From: Villigracilis sp024434165
GTDB taxonomy: Bacteria > Chloroflexota > Anaerolineae > Anaerolineales > Villigracilaceae
NCBI GenBank assembly: GCA_030263665.1
Contig: SZPK01000007.1
Span: 84,788 to 148,787 of the forward strand
Length of the DNA: 64,000 bases
Direction: 5' to 3'
Shown here: in pieces, positions 15,441-23,322 of the stretch
Position numbering within the stretch: position 1 is the first letter of the stretch
Layout of the letters: every line of letters starts with the position of its first letter
Position numbers and translations under genes: made by a program
The notes under the pieces: model-generated
What the model saw: the letters and a program-made list of their open reading frames with translations, nothing else
Database searches by the model: none
Told to the model about the DNA's origin: nothing

Positions 15441-15476
15441 CGAGTGGATGGTTTCAACCTCATCCACTCGTTTTCA
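15441..15476 (+). terminator. Rho-independent terminator after the AbiEii-like pair
   Basis: Perfect 10-bp stem CGAGTGGATG/CATCCACTCG with a 10-base loop and TTTTC. Confidence 0.85.
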
Positions 15477-15477
15477 T

Positions 15478-15526
15478 CACTGACCACTGGTTACTGATCA
15501 CTGGTTACTGATCACTACTCATTGCT
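15478..15526. repeat. Degenerate ACTGGTTACTGATC word tract
   Basis: ACTGACCACTGGTTACTGAT, CACTGGTTACTGATCACTAC. The same words recur at 50397-50425 inside cydDC. Confidence 0.75.
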
Positions 15527-16208
15527 TCTGACTCTTCCAAAATTCATCGTCGCTGTTTTTGATCTCGCCGAGATCGCCCGTGGCGATGAAGATCGTCCGT
15601 TCGCAAATATTGGTCACGCGGTCTGCGACCCGTTCCAGGTTGTGCGCCACCCACAACAGCCAGTTGGCGCGTTCGATGTTCTTGGGGTCTTCGATGATGA
15701 ACACCATCAACTCGCGGTAGATCTGATTGTAGAGCGCATCCACCTCGTCGTCTTCCATCGGGATGGTCTTTGCCGCCTCCACATCCTCGTTGACGAAGGC
15801 GGTCAGCGCGCGGTGGAGCATGTCCGCGCCTTTTTGCGCCATGCGCGGGATGTCAATCAACGGTTTGAGCAGTTTCTCGTCGCCCATGCGGACGTTGATG
15901 TTGGCGATGCCCTTGGCGTAATCGCCCATGCGCTCCAGTTCGGAGATGATCTCCATCGTGGAGGCGAGCAGGCGCAGGTCGTGCGCCATCGGCTGCTGGG
16001 TGGCGATCAGAATCATCAACTGGTTTTCGATGGCGAACCGTTTCTTGTTGATCTCCTTGTCCTCGGCGATGATTTTTTCGGCGGCTTTGATGTCGCGTTT
16101 CTTCAACGCCTCCACCGAACCGATGATGGCATGTTCCACCATGCTGCCGAGCAAAAGCACTTCGTCCTTCACCTGTTGAATGTCGCTCTCAAAAGTTTTT
16201 CGAATCAT
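15519..16208 (-). CDS. phoU: Phosphate signalling regulator PhoU
   Basis: 229 residues forming two similar three-helix halves. Each half has the metal-binding E/D-rich motif: LERMGDYAKGIANIN in the first and LERVADRVTNICERT in the second. PhoU links PstSCAB to the PhoR kinase and represses phosphate uptake when phosphate is plentiful. It is the last gene of the pst-2 operon (pstS-C-A-B-arsC-phoU). Confidence 0.95.
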   Translation of the reverse strand: MIRKTFESDIQQVKDEVLLLGSMVEHAIIGSVEALKKRDIKAAEKIIAEDKEINKKRFAIENQLMILIATQQPMAHDLRLLASTMEIISELERMGDYAKGIANINVRMGDEKLLKPLIDIPRMAQKGADMLHRALTAFVNEDVEAAKTIPMEDDEVDALYNQIYRELMVFIIEDPKNIERANWLLWVAHNLERVADRVTNICERTIFIATGDLGEIKNSDDEFWKSQKQ

Positions 16209-16250
16209 AAGACCTCTTGGCGTTGGTTGCGTTCATTTTACTACCTTCAA

Positions 16251-16700
16251 TCACATCTGACGATGGTCGCGCGGCGTGATGCCCTGTTCGGTCAGCCACA
16301 GGCGCAGGCGCCGCTCGATTTGGTCGCGCACCTCTCGGGTCAGTGCGGGGCGGCGCTCGTCATCCGCTTTGGCGGGGTCGTCGAATCCCCAATGCTCGTG
16401 AGTCCCCATGTTCAAAAACACGGCGGGACAATTCTCCTCGGCGTCGGCGCATACGGTGATGACGTGCGCGAAGACGGCTTTGCCGAGGTACTCCATGACG
16501 GATTTCGACCATTGACCTGAGATATCAATCCCGATCTCGCGCATCGCTTCCTGGACCTCGGGCAGGATTCTGCCCTTCGGTTCGGTGCCTGCGCTGAAAA
16601 CGTCGAAGCGCTCTCCCGCCATCGCGCGGAGCAGTCCTTCCGCCATCTGGCTGCGCGCGGAGTTGCCCGTGCAAAGGAACAGGACTTTGGGTTTGTTCAT
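16251..16700 (-). CDS. arsC: Thioredoxin-coupled arsenate reductase ArsC
   Basis: 149 residues of the low-molecular-weight phosphatase fold. P-loop LCTGNSARSQMAEG with nucleophile Cys10 and Arg16. The relay cysteines Cys84 and Cys91 (ITVCADAEENCP) distinguish arsenate reductase from tyrosine phosphatase, and WGFDDPAK gives the acid. It lies between pstB and phoU. High-affinity phosphate transporters also admit arsenate, so placing detoxification in the pst operon makes sense. Confidence 0.92.
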   Translation of the reverse strand: MNKPKVLFLCTGNSARSQMAEGLLRAMAGERFDVFSAGTEPKGRILPEVQEAMREIGIDISGQWSKSVMEYLGKAVFAHVITVCADAEENCPAVFLNMGTHEHWGFDDPAKADDERRPALTREVRDQIERRLRLWLTEQGITPRDHRQM

Positions 16701-16707
16701 GGTTGCT

Positions 16708-16757
16708 CCTTGGGTGACGTGTGTACTTGTCTACGTGCCTATGTGTATACATGTTAT
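16708..16757. repeat. Degenerate GTGTACTTGTCTACGTG word tract
   Basis: GTGTACTTGTCTACGTGCCT and ATGTGTATACATG lie between arsC and pstB. Same word family as 18866-18990 and 45012-45122. Confidence 0.65.
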
Positions 16758-17540
16758 TTACCCAAACCTCCCCGTCACATAATCTTCGGTGCGCCTGTCT
16801 TTGGGACGGGTGAAGATGGTCTTGGTTTCATCGAATTCGATGACGCCGCCTGCGCGCGCATCGTCAATCATCATCATGGCAGTATAGTCGGAGGCGCGCG
16901 CCGCCTGCTGCATGTTGTGCGTGACGATGATGATCGTGTAATTCCTCTTGAGTTCCTGCATCAATTCCTCGATGCGCAGGGTGGAGATGGGATCGAGCGC
17001 CGAGGCGGGTTCGTCCATCAAAATGATCTCAGGCTGGATGGCGATGGCGCGCGCGATGCACAGGCGCTGCTGCTGCCCGCCCGAAAGGGCGTACGCGCTT
17101 TGATGAAGTTTATCTTTCACTTCATCCCACAACGCCGCGCCGCGCAGGGATTGTTCGACGAGTTCATCCATATCCCCTTTGAAGCCATTGATGCGCGCGC
17201 CCCAGGCGATGTTTTCATAAATGGACTTGGGAAAGGGATTCGGCTTTTGAAACACCATGCCGATCTTGCGGCGCACTTCCACGGGATCAATGTTTTTGCC
17301 GTAGAGGTTTTCCCCGTGCAGAAGCAAATCGCCTGTGATGCGGCAGTTCGGCACGAAGTCGTTCATGCGGTTGAAGGCGCGCAGGAGCGTGGATTTGCCG
17401 CACCCCGAAGGACCGATGATGGCGGTGATTTTTTGTTTTTCGATCTTCATGTTCACGCCTTTGACCGCCGTGAAATTGCCGTAATGGATCGAGAGGTTGT
17501 TTGATTCGATGGAGTAGGAGGGAGTTTGTGAGTTTGTCAT
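16758..17540 (-). CDS. pstB: Phosphate ABC transporter ATP-binding protein PstB (system 2)
   Basis: 260 residues from ATG at 17540; the longer frame upstream only translates a word-repeat tract. All motifs are standard: Walker A GPSGCGKST, Q-loop VFQKPNPFPKSI, signature LSGGQQQR, Walker B IILMDEPASALD, H-loop VTHNMQQAA. This is the cleanest of the three PstB proteins in the window and belongs to the operon that carries PHO boxes. Confidence 0.94.
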   Translation of the reverse strand: MTNSQTPSYSIESNNLSIHYGNFTAVKGVNMKIEKQKITAIIGPSGCGKSTLLRAFNRMNDFVPNCRITGDLLLHGENLYGKNIDPVEVRRKIGMVFQKPNPFPKSIYENIAWGARINGFKGDMDELVEQSLRGAALWDEVKDKLHQSAYALSGGQQQRLCIARAIAIQPEIILMDEPASALDPISTLRIEELMQELKRNYTIIIVTHNMQQAARASDYTAMMMIDDARAGGVIEFDETKTIFTRPKDRRTEDYVTGRFG

Positions 17541-17555
17541 ATTCAATTTCCTGTG

Positions 17556-17632
17556 ACGACGATGGACGATTGACGATGGACCATTGACGATCTTTTGCCG
17601 TCCATCGTCTGTGGTCAATGGTCTATCGTCTA
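17556..17632. repeat. Opposed GACGATGGAC / GTCCATCGTC word arms
   Basis: Left arm GACGATGGACGATTGACGAT then GGACCATTGAC; right arm GTCCATCGTC then GTGGTCAATGGTCTATCGTC. The arms are imperfect reverse complements and could form a long hairpin between pstA and pstB in the transcript. Confidence 0.8.
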
Positions 17633-18858
17633 ACCTGATGGCGATTGCGCAGCAGGATTGCCGAAGCGTTCAAGGTGAGCAGCAAGATCAAAAGCACAAT
17701 AATTGCCGCCGCCGCAATGGCGTGAAATTCGGATTGCGCGCGCGTCGTCCACTGGTAGATTTGAATCGGCAGGGCGGTGAATTTCGAGAAGGGTCCCTCT
17801 GGGTCAAGACTGATGAAAGTGGACGCGCCCACCACGATGAGCGGGGCGGTCTCGCCGAGCGCGCGCGAGATGGCGAGGATGCTTCCCGTCAGAATGCCTG
17901 GGAGCGCATTCGGCAGAACGTGATGCCAAACGGTCTGCCAGCGCGTCGCGCCCACGCCGAAGGCTGCCAGCCGAAGCGAATCTGGCACTGCCTTGATGGC
18001 TTCCTGTGCGTTGATGATGATGAGCGGCAGGACGAGGATGCCCATCGTCAAGCCCGCCGAGAGGATGGTGCGCCCGTTGGAATCGGTCACGCCGAACATC
18101 GCGCCGCTGGTGAGCGGCTCCAGCGTGCGGACGAAAACCGCCAGACCCAGCATTCCATACACAATGCTCGGCACGCCCGCCAGGTTGTTGATATTGGTTT
18201 GAATCAGGCTGGTGAGCCAGTTTTTCGGCGCATATTCCTGAAGGTAGATCGCCGCGCCCGTGCCGATGGGCAGGGCGAAGAAGATGGCGATTCCCACCAG
18301 CCACAGCGACCCCAGAACCGCCGTGCGGACTCCCGCAAACTCCGCCCGCGAAGACATGGGAGCGACCAAAAACTGCGGCGTGAGCCAGGAACGGAATTCC
18401 AAAATGGCGTTTGGATATTTCTCCGCCGCCTCCGCGCGAATCTCCGCGCCGCGCAGCATGGACTCGGTCAGGCTCCACGTGCCTTTGGTGTCAATCCGCA
18501 CGAGGCGTTCGAGGAAGAGATTCATCAGGTCGGCTTGGGAGCGTTTCTCCATTGGCTGTTCATTATCGAGTTTGTTATATGCGCCCGAAGAAAGATTCGT
18601 TTTGAGGATGATGAGCAATTCTTCTTTCGTCAGTTCGTCCACAGGTGTGGATGTAAATTCAGCGGGGTTGTCTTTGTATTCGTAGGCGATGTAGCCGAAC
18701 GCCCCATCCACCACGTTGTAGAGCAGGGCGGTGAGGGCAAGGATGGCGGTCAACAAAGCCGAAAGGAAGAGAAACTGCCAGATGGCGGCAGTACGGTATC
18801 GGGTCCGCAAAGAGGCGTGGAAGTCAGAGCCTTCGGGGAAGTGGTCGTGTGGGTTCAT
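17623..18858 (-). CDS. pstA: Phosphate ABC transporter permease PstA (system 2), with large external insertion
   Basis: 411 residues, about 120 more than PstA of system 1. After the first helix (FLFLSALLTAILALTALLYN) comes an extra hydrophilic region of roughly residues 55-170, rich in charged residues, before the conserved permease core. The core has NNLAGVPSIVYGMLGLAVFV, GVGATRWQTVWHHVLPNALP and SRALGETAPLIVVG. Extended PstA forms occur in several phyla. The loop probably faces outside and may contact PstS. Confidence 0.92.
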   Translation of the reverse strand: MNPHDHFPEGSDFHASLRTRYRTAAIWQFLFLSALLTAILALTALLYNVVDGAFGYIAYEYKDNPAEFTSTPVDELTKEELLIILKTNLSSGAYNKLDNEQPMEKRSQADLMNLFLERLVRIDTKGTWSLTESMLRGAEIRAEAAEKYPNAILEFRSWLTPQFLVAPMSSRAEFAGVRTAVLGSLWLVGIAIFFALPIGTGAAIYLQEYAPKNWLTSLIQTNINNLAGVPSIVYGMLGLAVFVRTLEPLTSGAMFGVTDSNGRTILSAGLTMGILVLPLIIINAQEAIKAVPDSLRLAAFGVGATRWQTVWHHVLPNALPGILTGSILAISRALGETAPLIVVGASTFISLDPEGPFSKFTALPIQIYQWTTRAQSEFHAIAAAAIIVLLILLLTLNASAILLRNRHQVRR

Positions 18859-18865
18859 GGTGTTT

Positions 18866-18990
18866 GGTAATAGGTAAACACGTAGACACGTAAACAGGTA
18901 AACACGTAAGCATGTAAACTGGTAGATACGTAGACTTGTGTACCTGTGTACCTGCCTACTTGTATACCTGTATACCTGCCTGCCTACTCA
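18866..18990. repeat. Opposed GTAAACACGTAGAC / GTGTACCTGTGTAC word arms
   Basis: Left half repeats GGTAAACACGTAGACACGTA-type words about every 10-12 bases; right half repeats the complementary sense (TTGTGTACCTGTGTACCTGC). It separates pstC and pstA of system 2, inside one operon. Confidence 0.85.
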
Positions 18991-19889
18991 TACCTCTCCC
19001 TAAATCTATTTACAACCCATTGACTCACCAAATTCAACGCCAGCGTCACGAGGAACAGCATCAGCGCGATGGCAAACAGGCTGGTGTAGTCAATGGAATT
19101 GTAGGAGAGGTCGCCGCCGCTGATGCGTGCAATGTGACCCGTCATCGTTTCGGCGGCTTGCAGCGGGTTGAAGGTGAAGTTGGGTCCCGCGCCCGAAGCG
19201 ACGGCAACGATCATCGTCTCGCCGACGGCGCGCGAAATGCCAACGATGACCGCCGCGCCAATGCCAGACAGGGCGGCTGGGACGACGATCTGCAAACTGG
19301 TCTCCAATTTGGTGGCGCCCATGGCGTAGGCGGCTTCGCGCAGGGAACGCGGCACGGCGCTGAGCGCGTCTTCGCTCATCGAAGAGATGAGCGGCAGAAT
19401 CATGACGCCCATCACCATCCCTGCCGAGAGCATGTTGTAAACTTGAATGTTATCGCCAAAGATATTCTTCAAAATCGGCGTGACAAACAGCAGCGCGAAG
19501 TAACCGTACACCACCGTGGGAATGCCAGCAAGGATTTCGAGAATCGGTTTGAGGATTCCGCGCGCTTTGGGAGAGGCGTATTCGCTCAGGTAAACGGCGG
19601 ATGCCAGCCCAAGCGGAAGGGCGATGGAGATGGCGATGGCGCTCGTGGTCAGCGTGGCAGAGACCAGCGCCCAAATGCCAAATTCGCCGATGCCTGGCTG
19701 CCATTTGGCGGTTCCCAGAAATTTCGCCAGCGTCACATCGGGATTGTTGAAGAACAACATCGCTTCCTTGCCCAGTTCGTACACAATGGCAATCGTGGTG
19801 AAAATGGACAAAATCCCTGCGAGAAACAGCAGGGCTTGGATGATGCTTTCACCGACGCGCGATTTTTTTCTGAGGTTGATCTGATTCAT
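18984..19889 (-). CDS. pstC: Phosphate ABC transporter permease PstC (system 2)
   Basis: 301 residues from ATG at 19889; in-frame sequence before it is word-repeat. It shows LLFLAGILSIFTTIAIVYEL as first helix, ILEILAGIPTVVYGYFALLF, AMGATKLETSLQIVVPAALS and ISRAVGETMIVAVASGAGPN. A standard PstC that pairs with the extended PstA. Confidence 0.93.
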   Translation of the reverse strand: MNQINLRKKSRVGESIIQALLFLAGILSIFTTIAIVYELGKEAMLFFNNPDVTLAKFLGTAKWQPGIGEFGIWALVSATLTTSAIAISIALPLGLASAVYLSEYASPKARGILKPILEILAGIPTVVYGYFALLFVTPILKNIFGDNIQVYNMLSAGMVMGVMILPLISSMSEDALSAVPRSLREAAYAMGATKLETSLQIVVPAALSGIGAAVIVGISRAVGETMIVAVASGAGPNFTFNPLQAAETMTGHIARISGGDLSYNSIDYTSLFAIALMLFLVTLALNLVSQWVVNRFRERYE

Positions 19890-19899
19890 ACTTAACAAT

Positions 19900-19985
19900 G
19901 TTTGACCACAGACGATGGACGACAGACCATTGAAGATCCACACTTGCACCTGGCGCAAGTGCATCGTCCATTGTCTGTGGTCTAT
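19900..19985. repeat. Long imperfect palindrome with central CACTTGC/GCAAGTG hairpin
   Basis: Left arm ACCACAGACGATGGACGACA, right arm CATCGTCCATTGTCTGTGGT. In the centre CACTTGC-ACCTGGC-GCAAGTG forms a 7-bp stem. It lies between pstS-2 and pstC-2. The central word recurs in rearranged form at 52563-52590 and 61225-61255. Confidence 0.8.
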
Positions 19986-19988
19986 CGT

Positions 19989-21008
19989 CTATTTGCCAGT
20001 GGCTGTCTTCCAGGCTTCCAGCGCGGCATCGAGGTCCGCGGCGGGGGCGGGGAAGTAGCCCACGTCGGTGATGTTGTCGTTAACGTTCGTGAGGTAGAAG
20101 TAGATGAACGCGGCGACCTGCGGCTTCTCCTGCATGATCTTCGCATCGGAGTAGATGAAGAGCGGGCGGGCGAGCGGGTAGGTGCCGTTATCAACATCTT
20201 CCTGGTTGGGCGCGACGCCTTCGATGTTGAGCGCCTTCAACGCGCCCTGATTCTCCATGTAGTAGGCGTAACCGAAGTAGCCAATGGCATACGGGCTGCC
20301 TTCCACACCCTGCACGAGGACGTTGTCATCTTCGGAGAACTGTGCGCCTTCGAGCCCGAGCAGCGCCTCTTCGCCGCCGAAGTCTTCCATCACTTCTTCG
20401 ACGAAGTAATCGAACGTGCCGCTGTCTGCGCCGGGGGAATAGACCTGAATCGCTTCGGCAGGGAAGGACGGGTCAACCTGATCCCAGGTCGTGACCGCGC
20501 CGGAGAAGATCTGCCCGAGCTGTACCAGCGTGAGGCTGGTGACAAAATCATTGTCCGCGCTCACCACCACAGCCAGGGCGTCCGTGCCGACGCGGAATTC
20601 AATCGGTTCGCGCCCAATGGACTGGCAGGCGGCAACTTCTTCCTCTTTGATGGGGCGGGAGGCGTTGGCAATGTCGGTCTCTCCGGCTTCGCAAAAGCGT
20701 TCAAAGCCTGCGCCGGAACCAATGCTGTCCACGGTGATGTTGCCGGTATAACCTTCTTGTTGGAACAACTCCGCCATGCGCTCCGAGAGCGGGAAGACGG
20801 TGGATGACCCGGCGGTAATCACATCGCCGGTCACTGCATCGGGCGCGTACATTGCCATCGGGTTTTCAGGGGCGGCGGGTTCTTCGGTGGCGGTCGCGGC
20901 GGCTGGCGCTTCGGTGGCAGACACATCCGACGGCTGGCCGCCGCAAGCGGCAAGCGTAAAACTCAGCGCCGCCAAAACGAAAACAAACGATCGAACAAAT
21001 TTGGACAT
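19989..21008 (-). CDS. pstS: Phosphate-binding lipoprotein PstS (system 2)
   Basis: 339 residues. Lipobox LAAC at about residue 22, then a Thr/Ala/Glu/Pro-rich spacer. The binding fold shows TAGSSTVFPLSERMAELF, SIGSGAGFERF (the phosphate loop), TDIANASRPIKEEE and YSPGADSGTFDYF. RBS AAAGGAGATTAAGAGA precedes ATG at 21008. A TTAAC-N6-TTAAC direct repeat upstream suggests PhoB control, unlike pstS-1. Confidence 0.94.
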   Translation of the reverse strand: MSKFVRSFVFVLAALSFTLAACGGQPSDVSATEAPAAATATEEPAAPENPMAMYAPDAVTGDVITAGSSTVFPLSERMAELFQQEGYTGNITVDSIGSGAGFERFCEAGETDIANASRPIKEEEVAACQSIGREPIEFRVGTDALAVVVSADNDFVTSLTLVQLGQIFSGAVTTWDQVDPSFPAEAIQVYSPGADSGTFDYFVEEVMEDFGGEEALLGLEGAQFSEDDNVLVQGVEGSPYAIGYFGYAYYMENQGALKALNIEGVAPNQEDVDNGTYPLARPLFIYSDAKIMQEKPQVAAFIYFYLTNVNDNITDVGYFPAPAADLDAALEAWKTATGK

Positions 21009-21081
21009 TCTCTTAATCTCCTTTGAATTTTTCTACGCCCGTGATGGTATCAAGTCGCTTTTAAAGTCAAGGGAAGGATGG

Positions 21082-21097
21082 GTTAACATCTTGTTAA
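21082..21097 (-). promoter_or_regulatory. Predicted PHO box upstream of pstS-2
   Basis: On the coding (minus) strand TTAAC-AAGATG-TTAAC, two direct repeats with an 11-bp period, 74 bases before the ATG. A TTGACT (-35-like) follows about 13 bases further down. The same repeat precedes phoB and the 23081-23239 gene. Confidence 0.75.
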
Positions 21098-21100
21098 GAA

Positions 21101-21154
21101 CGACGATGGACGATTGACCATTGACCATCGTCCATCGTCTATCGTCTATCGTCC
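21101..21154. repeat. GACGATGGAC / GTCCATCGTC opposed words
   Basis: ACGACGATGGACGATTGACC followed by CATTGACCATCGTCCATCGTC-type words. It lies in the divergent gap between pstS-2 and manA. Confidence 0.7.
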
Positions 21155-21159
21155 TCAGT

Positions 21160-21165
21160 TACAAT
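21160..21165 (+). promoter_or_regulatory. TACAAT -10 element of manA, probably leaderless
   Basis: TACAAT, six bases (TGCTCC), then ATG 21172. There is no ribosome binding site. Confidence 0.55.
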
Positions 21166-21171
21166 TGCTCC

Positions 21172-22119
21172 ATGAACAAATCCCCTTTCTTCCTCATTCC
21201 CGAATATCGAGATTATGTTTGGGGAGGATCGAGGCTCCGCCCGGAAGTTGTTCCCACCGCCGAGGCATGGATCATCTATGCCGGAAATCGCATCAAAACC
21301 GGACCTTATGCCGGGCGCGCCCTCTCCGACCTTTCTCTCGCATTCGGCGCGGACCTGCTTGGCGCGCGTGCATACGCTCAAACAGGGAATCGTTTTCCCG
21401 TTTTGGTGAAGATTTTGGACTGCGCGCAATGGCTGTCATTGCAGGTCCATCCCAATGACGAGCAGGCGCAGCAATTGGAGGGCGGGGGTTTCTTCGGCAA
21501 GACCGAAGCCTGGCACGTGCTGGAAGCCGAGCCAAATGCCCAATTGATCGCGGGCGTCAAGCCGAATGTTTCCCCCGAACAATTGACCGCCGCAATTCAA
21601 AGCAGGAGCGAAGCCGTTTTGGATGTGGTGCAAATGCTGGAAGTGCAGGCGGGCGACACGCTCTTCATGAATCCCGGCACCATCCACGCGCTGGGACCGG
21701 GGTTGCTTATCTACGAAATCCAGCAAACCTCCGACATCACCTACCGCGTCTATGATTGGGGACGCCCCGAAACCGAAAAGCGCAGGCTGCACATCGAAAA
21801 GGCGATTGAGGTTGTCAATCCAAACGCAGCATCGCTGGTCGTCAAGCCGCCGCAGATGAACGATGGCGAAGTAACGACGCTGACGCAATGTCAGTATTTC
21901 AATTTGGATGCGATTCGGGTCGAGGAAAAAACCGTCAGCCTGGATACGAGGGGAGAATCCTTTCACGGGTTGACCGTGATCGAGGGGCAGGTGCAGGTTT
22001 CGGCGGAGTCGGAGGCGTTCGTCTTGAACAAGTTCGATACGCTCCTCATGCCCGCCTGCTGCGGAGCGTATCAAATCCAGCCGTTGGTGAAAAGCCGGGT
22101 ATTGAAAGCCAGCGTGTAG
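21172..22119 (+). CDS. manA: Mannose-6-phosphate isomerase, type I-like
   Basis: 315 residues from ATG 21172. A short bacterial class I phosphomannose isomerase. Zinc ligands are in SLQVHPNDEQA, KTEAWHVLEA and NPGTIHALGPGLLIYEIQQT, followed by SDITYRVYDWGR. It interconverts mannose 6-phosphate and fructose 6-phosphate. The gene is transcribed away from pstS-2 and has its own leaderless-type promoter, so it is probably not part of the phosphate regulon. Confidence 0.92.
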   Translation: MNKSPFFLIPEYRDYVWGGSRLRPEVVPTAEAWIIYAGNRIKTGPYAGRALSDLSLAFGADLLGARAYAQTGNRFPVLVKILDCAQWLSLQVHPNDEQAQQLEGGGFFGKTEAWHVLEAEPNAQLIAGVKPNVSPEQLTAAIQSRSEAVLDVVQMLEVQAGDTLFMNPGTIHALGPGLLIYEIQQTSDITYRVYDWGRPETEKRRLHIEKAIEVVNPNAASLVVKPPQMNDGEVTTLTQCQYFNLDAIRVEEKTVSLDTRGESFHGLTVIEGQVQVSAESEAFVLNKFDTLLMPACCGAYQIQPLVKSRVLKASV

Positions 22120-22131
22120 CGGGCGGGATGT

Positions 22132-22842
22132 TTACGCGCGCGCCAGCCCGGTCATGCGGAGGAAAGCGCTTGCCAGATAACGAAATCCCCAACTGCCAAG
22201 CACACGCAGGGCGCTCCATTCCTTCATTTTGCGCACGCGGGTGGTGCGTTCGCGCAGGGCTTTGAGCAGTTCGGCGGCAGATGTGCCGGGGAACTCCGTC
22301 GCTCCAAAGCCGATGGTATCCACGATGTGCGCGTCGCTGCTGCCGGTTTGGGCGATGTTCAAACCGTTGGCGAAGATGCGCGCATAGTGATTGCTCAGGC
22401 GGTCAATGGCGGTGCCGTTGTAGGTTTCGATTCCGACCAGCGCCTTTTTCGCAAGCGGGTGTTTCAAGGCTTTGAGGATCGAGCCGGGGGTGAGGCTCTT
22501 CATGCCCATGCCGCCCGCCATGGGGTGTGCGGCGATCGCCACGCCGCCCCGTTCGCGCACGCGCAAAAGGGTTTCGATGAGCGAAAGACCGGGTTCGATC
22601 TTTTCGGTGATGGACAACGCCAGCAGGTCGCCTTCGGCGGTGGTGATTTCGATTCCGGGGATCACTTCCACGTCGTAGTGAGAGGCGAGGCGCGCCGCTT
22701 CCAGCGCGCCGGCGATCTCGTCGTGGTCGGTAATGGCGATGACGTTCAATCCGATTTCGTGCGCACGCCGCAATACTTCAGAGACGGAGGCTGTGCCGTC
22801 GTAACTGTAGGCGGTGTGCAAGTGCAGGTCTGCGAGTCCCAT
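22132..22842 (-). CDS. PHP-domain phosphoesterase
   Basis: 236 residues. The four PHP metal motifs are all present: DLHLHTAYSYDG, AITDHDEIAGA, HPMAGG (in VAIAAHPMAG) and SDAHIVDTIG. Small stand-alone PHP proteins hydrolyse 3',5'-nucleoside bisphosphates or related phosphomonoesters (YciV/RNase AM-like); the exact substrate is not evident. It lies beside the Pho genes on the same strand. A weak GTTAA-N6-TTGAA lies about 78 bases upstream. Confidence 0.87.
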   Translation of the reverse strand: MGLADLHLHTAYSYDGTASVSEVLRRAHEIGLNVIAITDHDEIAGALEAARLASHYDVEVIPGIEITTAEGDLLALSITEKIEPGLSLIETLLRVRERGGVAIAAHPMAGGMGMKSLTPGSILKALKHPLAKKALVGIETYNGTAIDRLSNHYARIFANGLNIAQTGSSDAHIVDTIGFGATEFPGTSAAELLKALRERTTRVRKMKEWSALRVLGSWGFRYLASAFLRMTGLARA

Positions 22843-23080
22843 GAGATGCTCCGTTTCTCTCTTCGTTAGACCTTAAATACGCGAATAAGTTTCATTTTGT
22901 TTCAGTGTAGCGGATTGATGTTAAGACCGCTTGAAGGGTTTGAGTCTTTCCTGTTAACTCACCCTGTGCGGTGGGGGCGGCCCTGTGAATTGGAGAAGCA
23001 GCAGGCTCTGCAATTAAAGGTTCCACCCGCTGCGGTGAGCGGGTGGAGTAAAGAAGGAGGAGAAGGAAGAATGAAAAAAA
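22843..23080. other. Intergenic region without a convincing gene, with a stable hairpin
   Basis: Contains a perfect 9-bp hairpin CCACCCGCT/AGCGGGTGG (23023-23046) with a 6-base loop, then AAGGAGGAGAAGGAAG, a strong RBS-like run before an ATG at 23071 that opens only a 14-codon frame (MKKITLVSRAFPAF). GTTAA words occur at 22920 and 22953. A small RNA or peptide is possible but unproven. Confidence 0.4.
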
Positions 23081-23239
23081 TTACGCTCGTTTCGAGAGCC
23101 TTTCCGGCGTTTTGACGACCTCCGGGACGAGGCTTTCCCGCCAGAGTTTTTGGAGGAACTCGCGGCGCTTGAGCGAAGCGTCAATCCCAAAGATGGTCAG
23201 GAGGGAAAGGAATAAAACGAAGGCGGTAATCGTTTCCAT
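23081..23239 (-). CDS. Small single-pass membrane protein with predicted PHO boxes
   Basis: 52 residues from ATG at 23239: METITAFVLFLSLLTIFGID as one hydrophobic helix, followed by a basic, cytoplasmic-looking tail (SLKRREFLQKLWRES). TATCAT lies six bases before this ATG, suggesting a leaderless message, and three TTAAC-like words with an exact 11-bp period lie 34 bases upstream. A longer start at 23269 would place the repeats against the start codon and is less likely. It sits upstream of nothing else on its strand and may be an unknown Pho-regulon peptide. Confidence 0.6.
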   Translation of the reverse strand: METITAFVLFLSLLTIFGIDASLKRREFLQKLWRESLVPEVVKTPERLSKRA

Positions 23240-23272
23240 GCTTGTATGATACAGCAAATCGTTCCCCATGCA

Positions 23273-23299
23273 CTTAAGAACCGGTTAACAACCGGTAAA
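23273..23299 (-). promoter_or_regulatory. Predicted triple PHO box
   Basis: On the plus strand CTTAA-GAACCG-GTTAA-CAACCG-GTAAA: three words at exact 11-bp spacing. On the coding strand this reads TTTAC, TTAAC, TTAAG. Confidence 0.72.
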
Positions 23300-23322
23300 C
23301 ATGTTTGAAAGGTTTCATGAAT

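Noticed and set aside
22843..23080. Possible SRP RNA, 6S RNA or riboswitch
   Set aside because: I looked for the SRP Alu/GGAAGCAG core and known riboswitch motifs and found none. Only one simple hairpin is evident.
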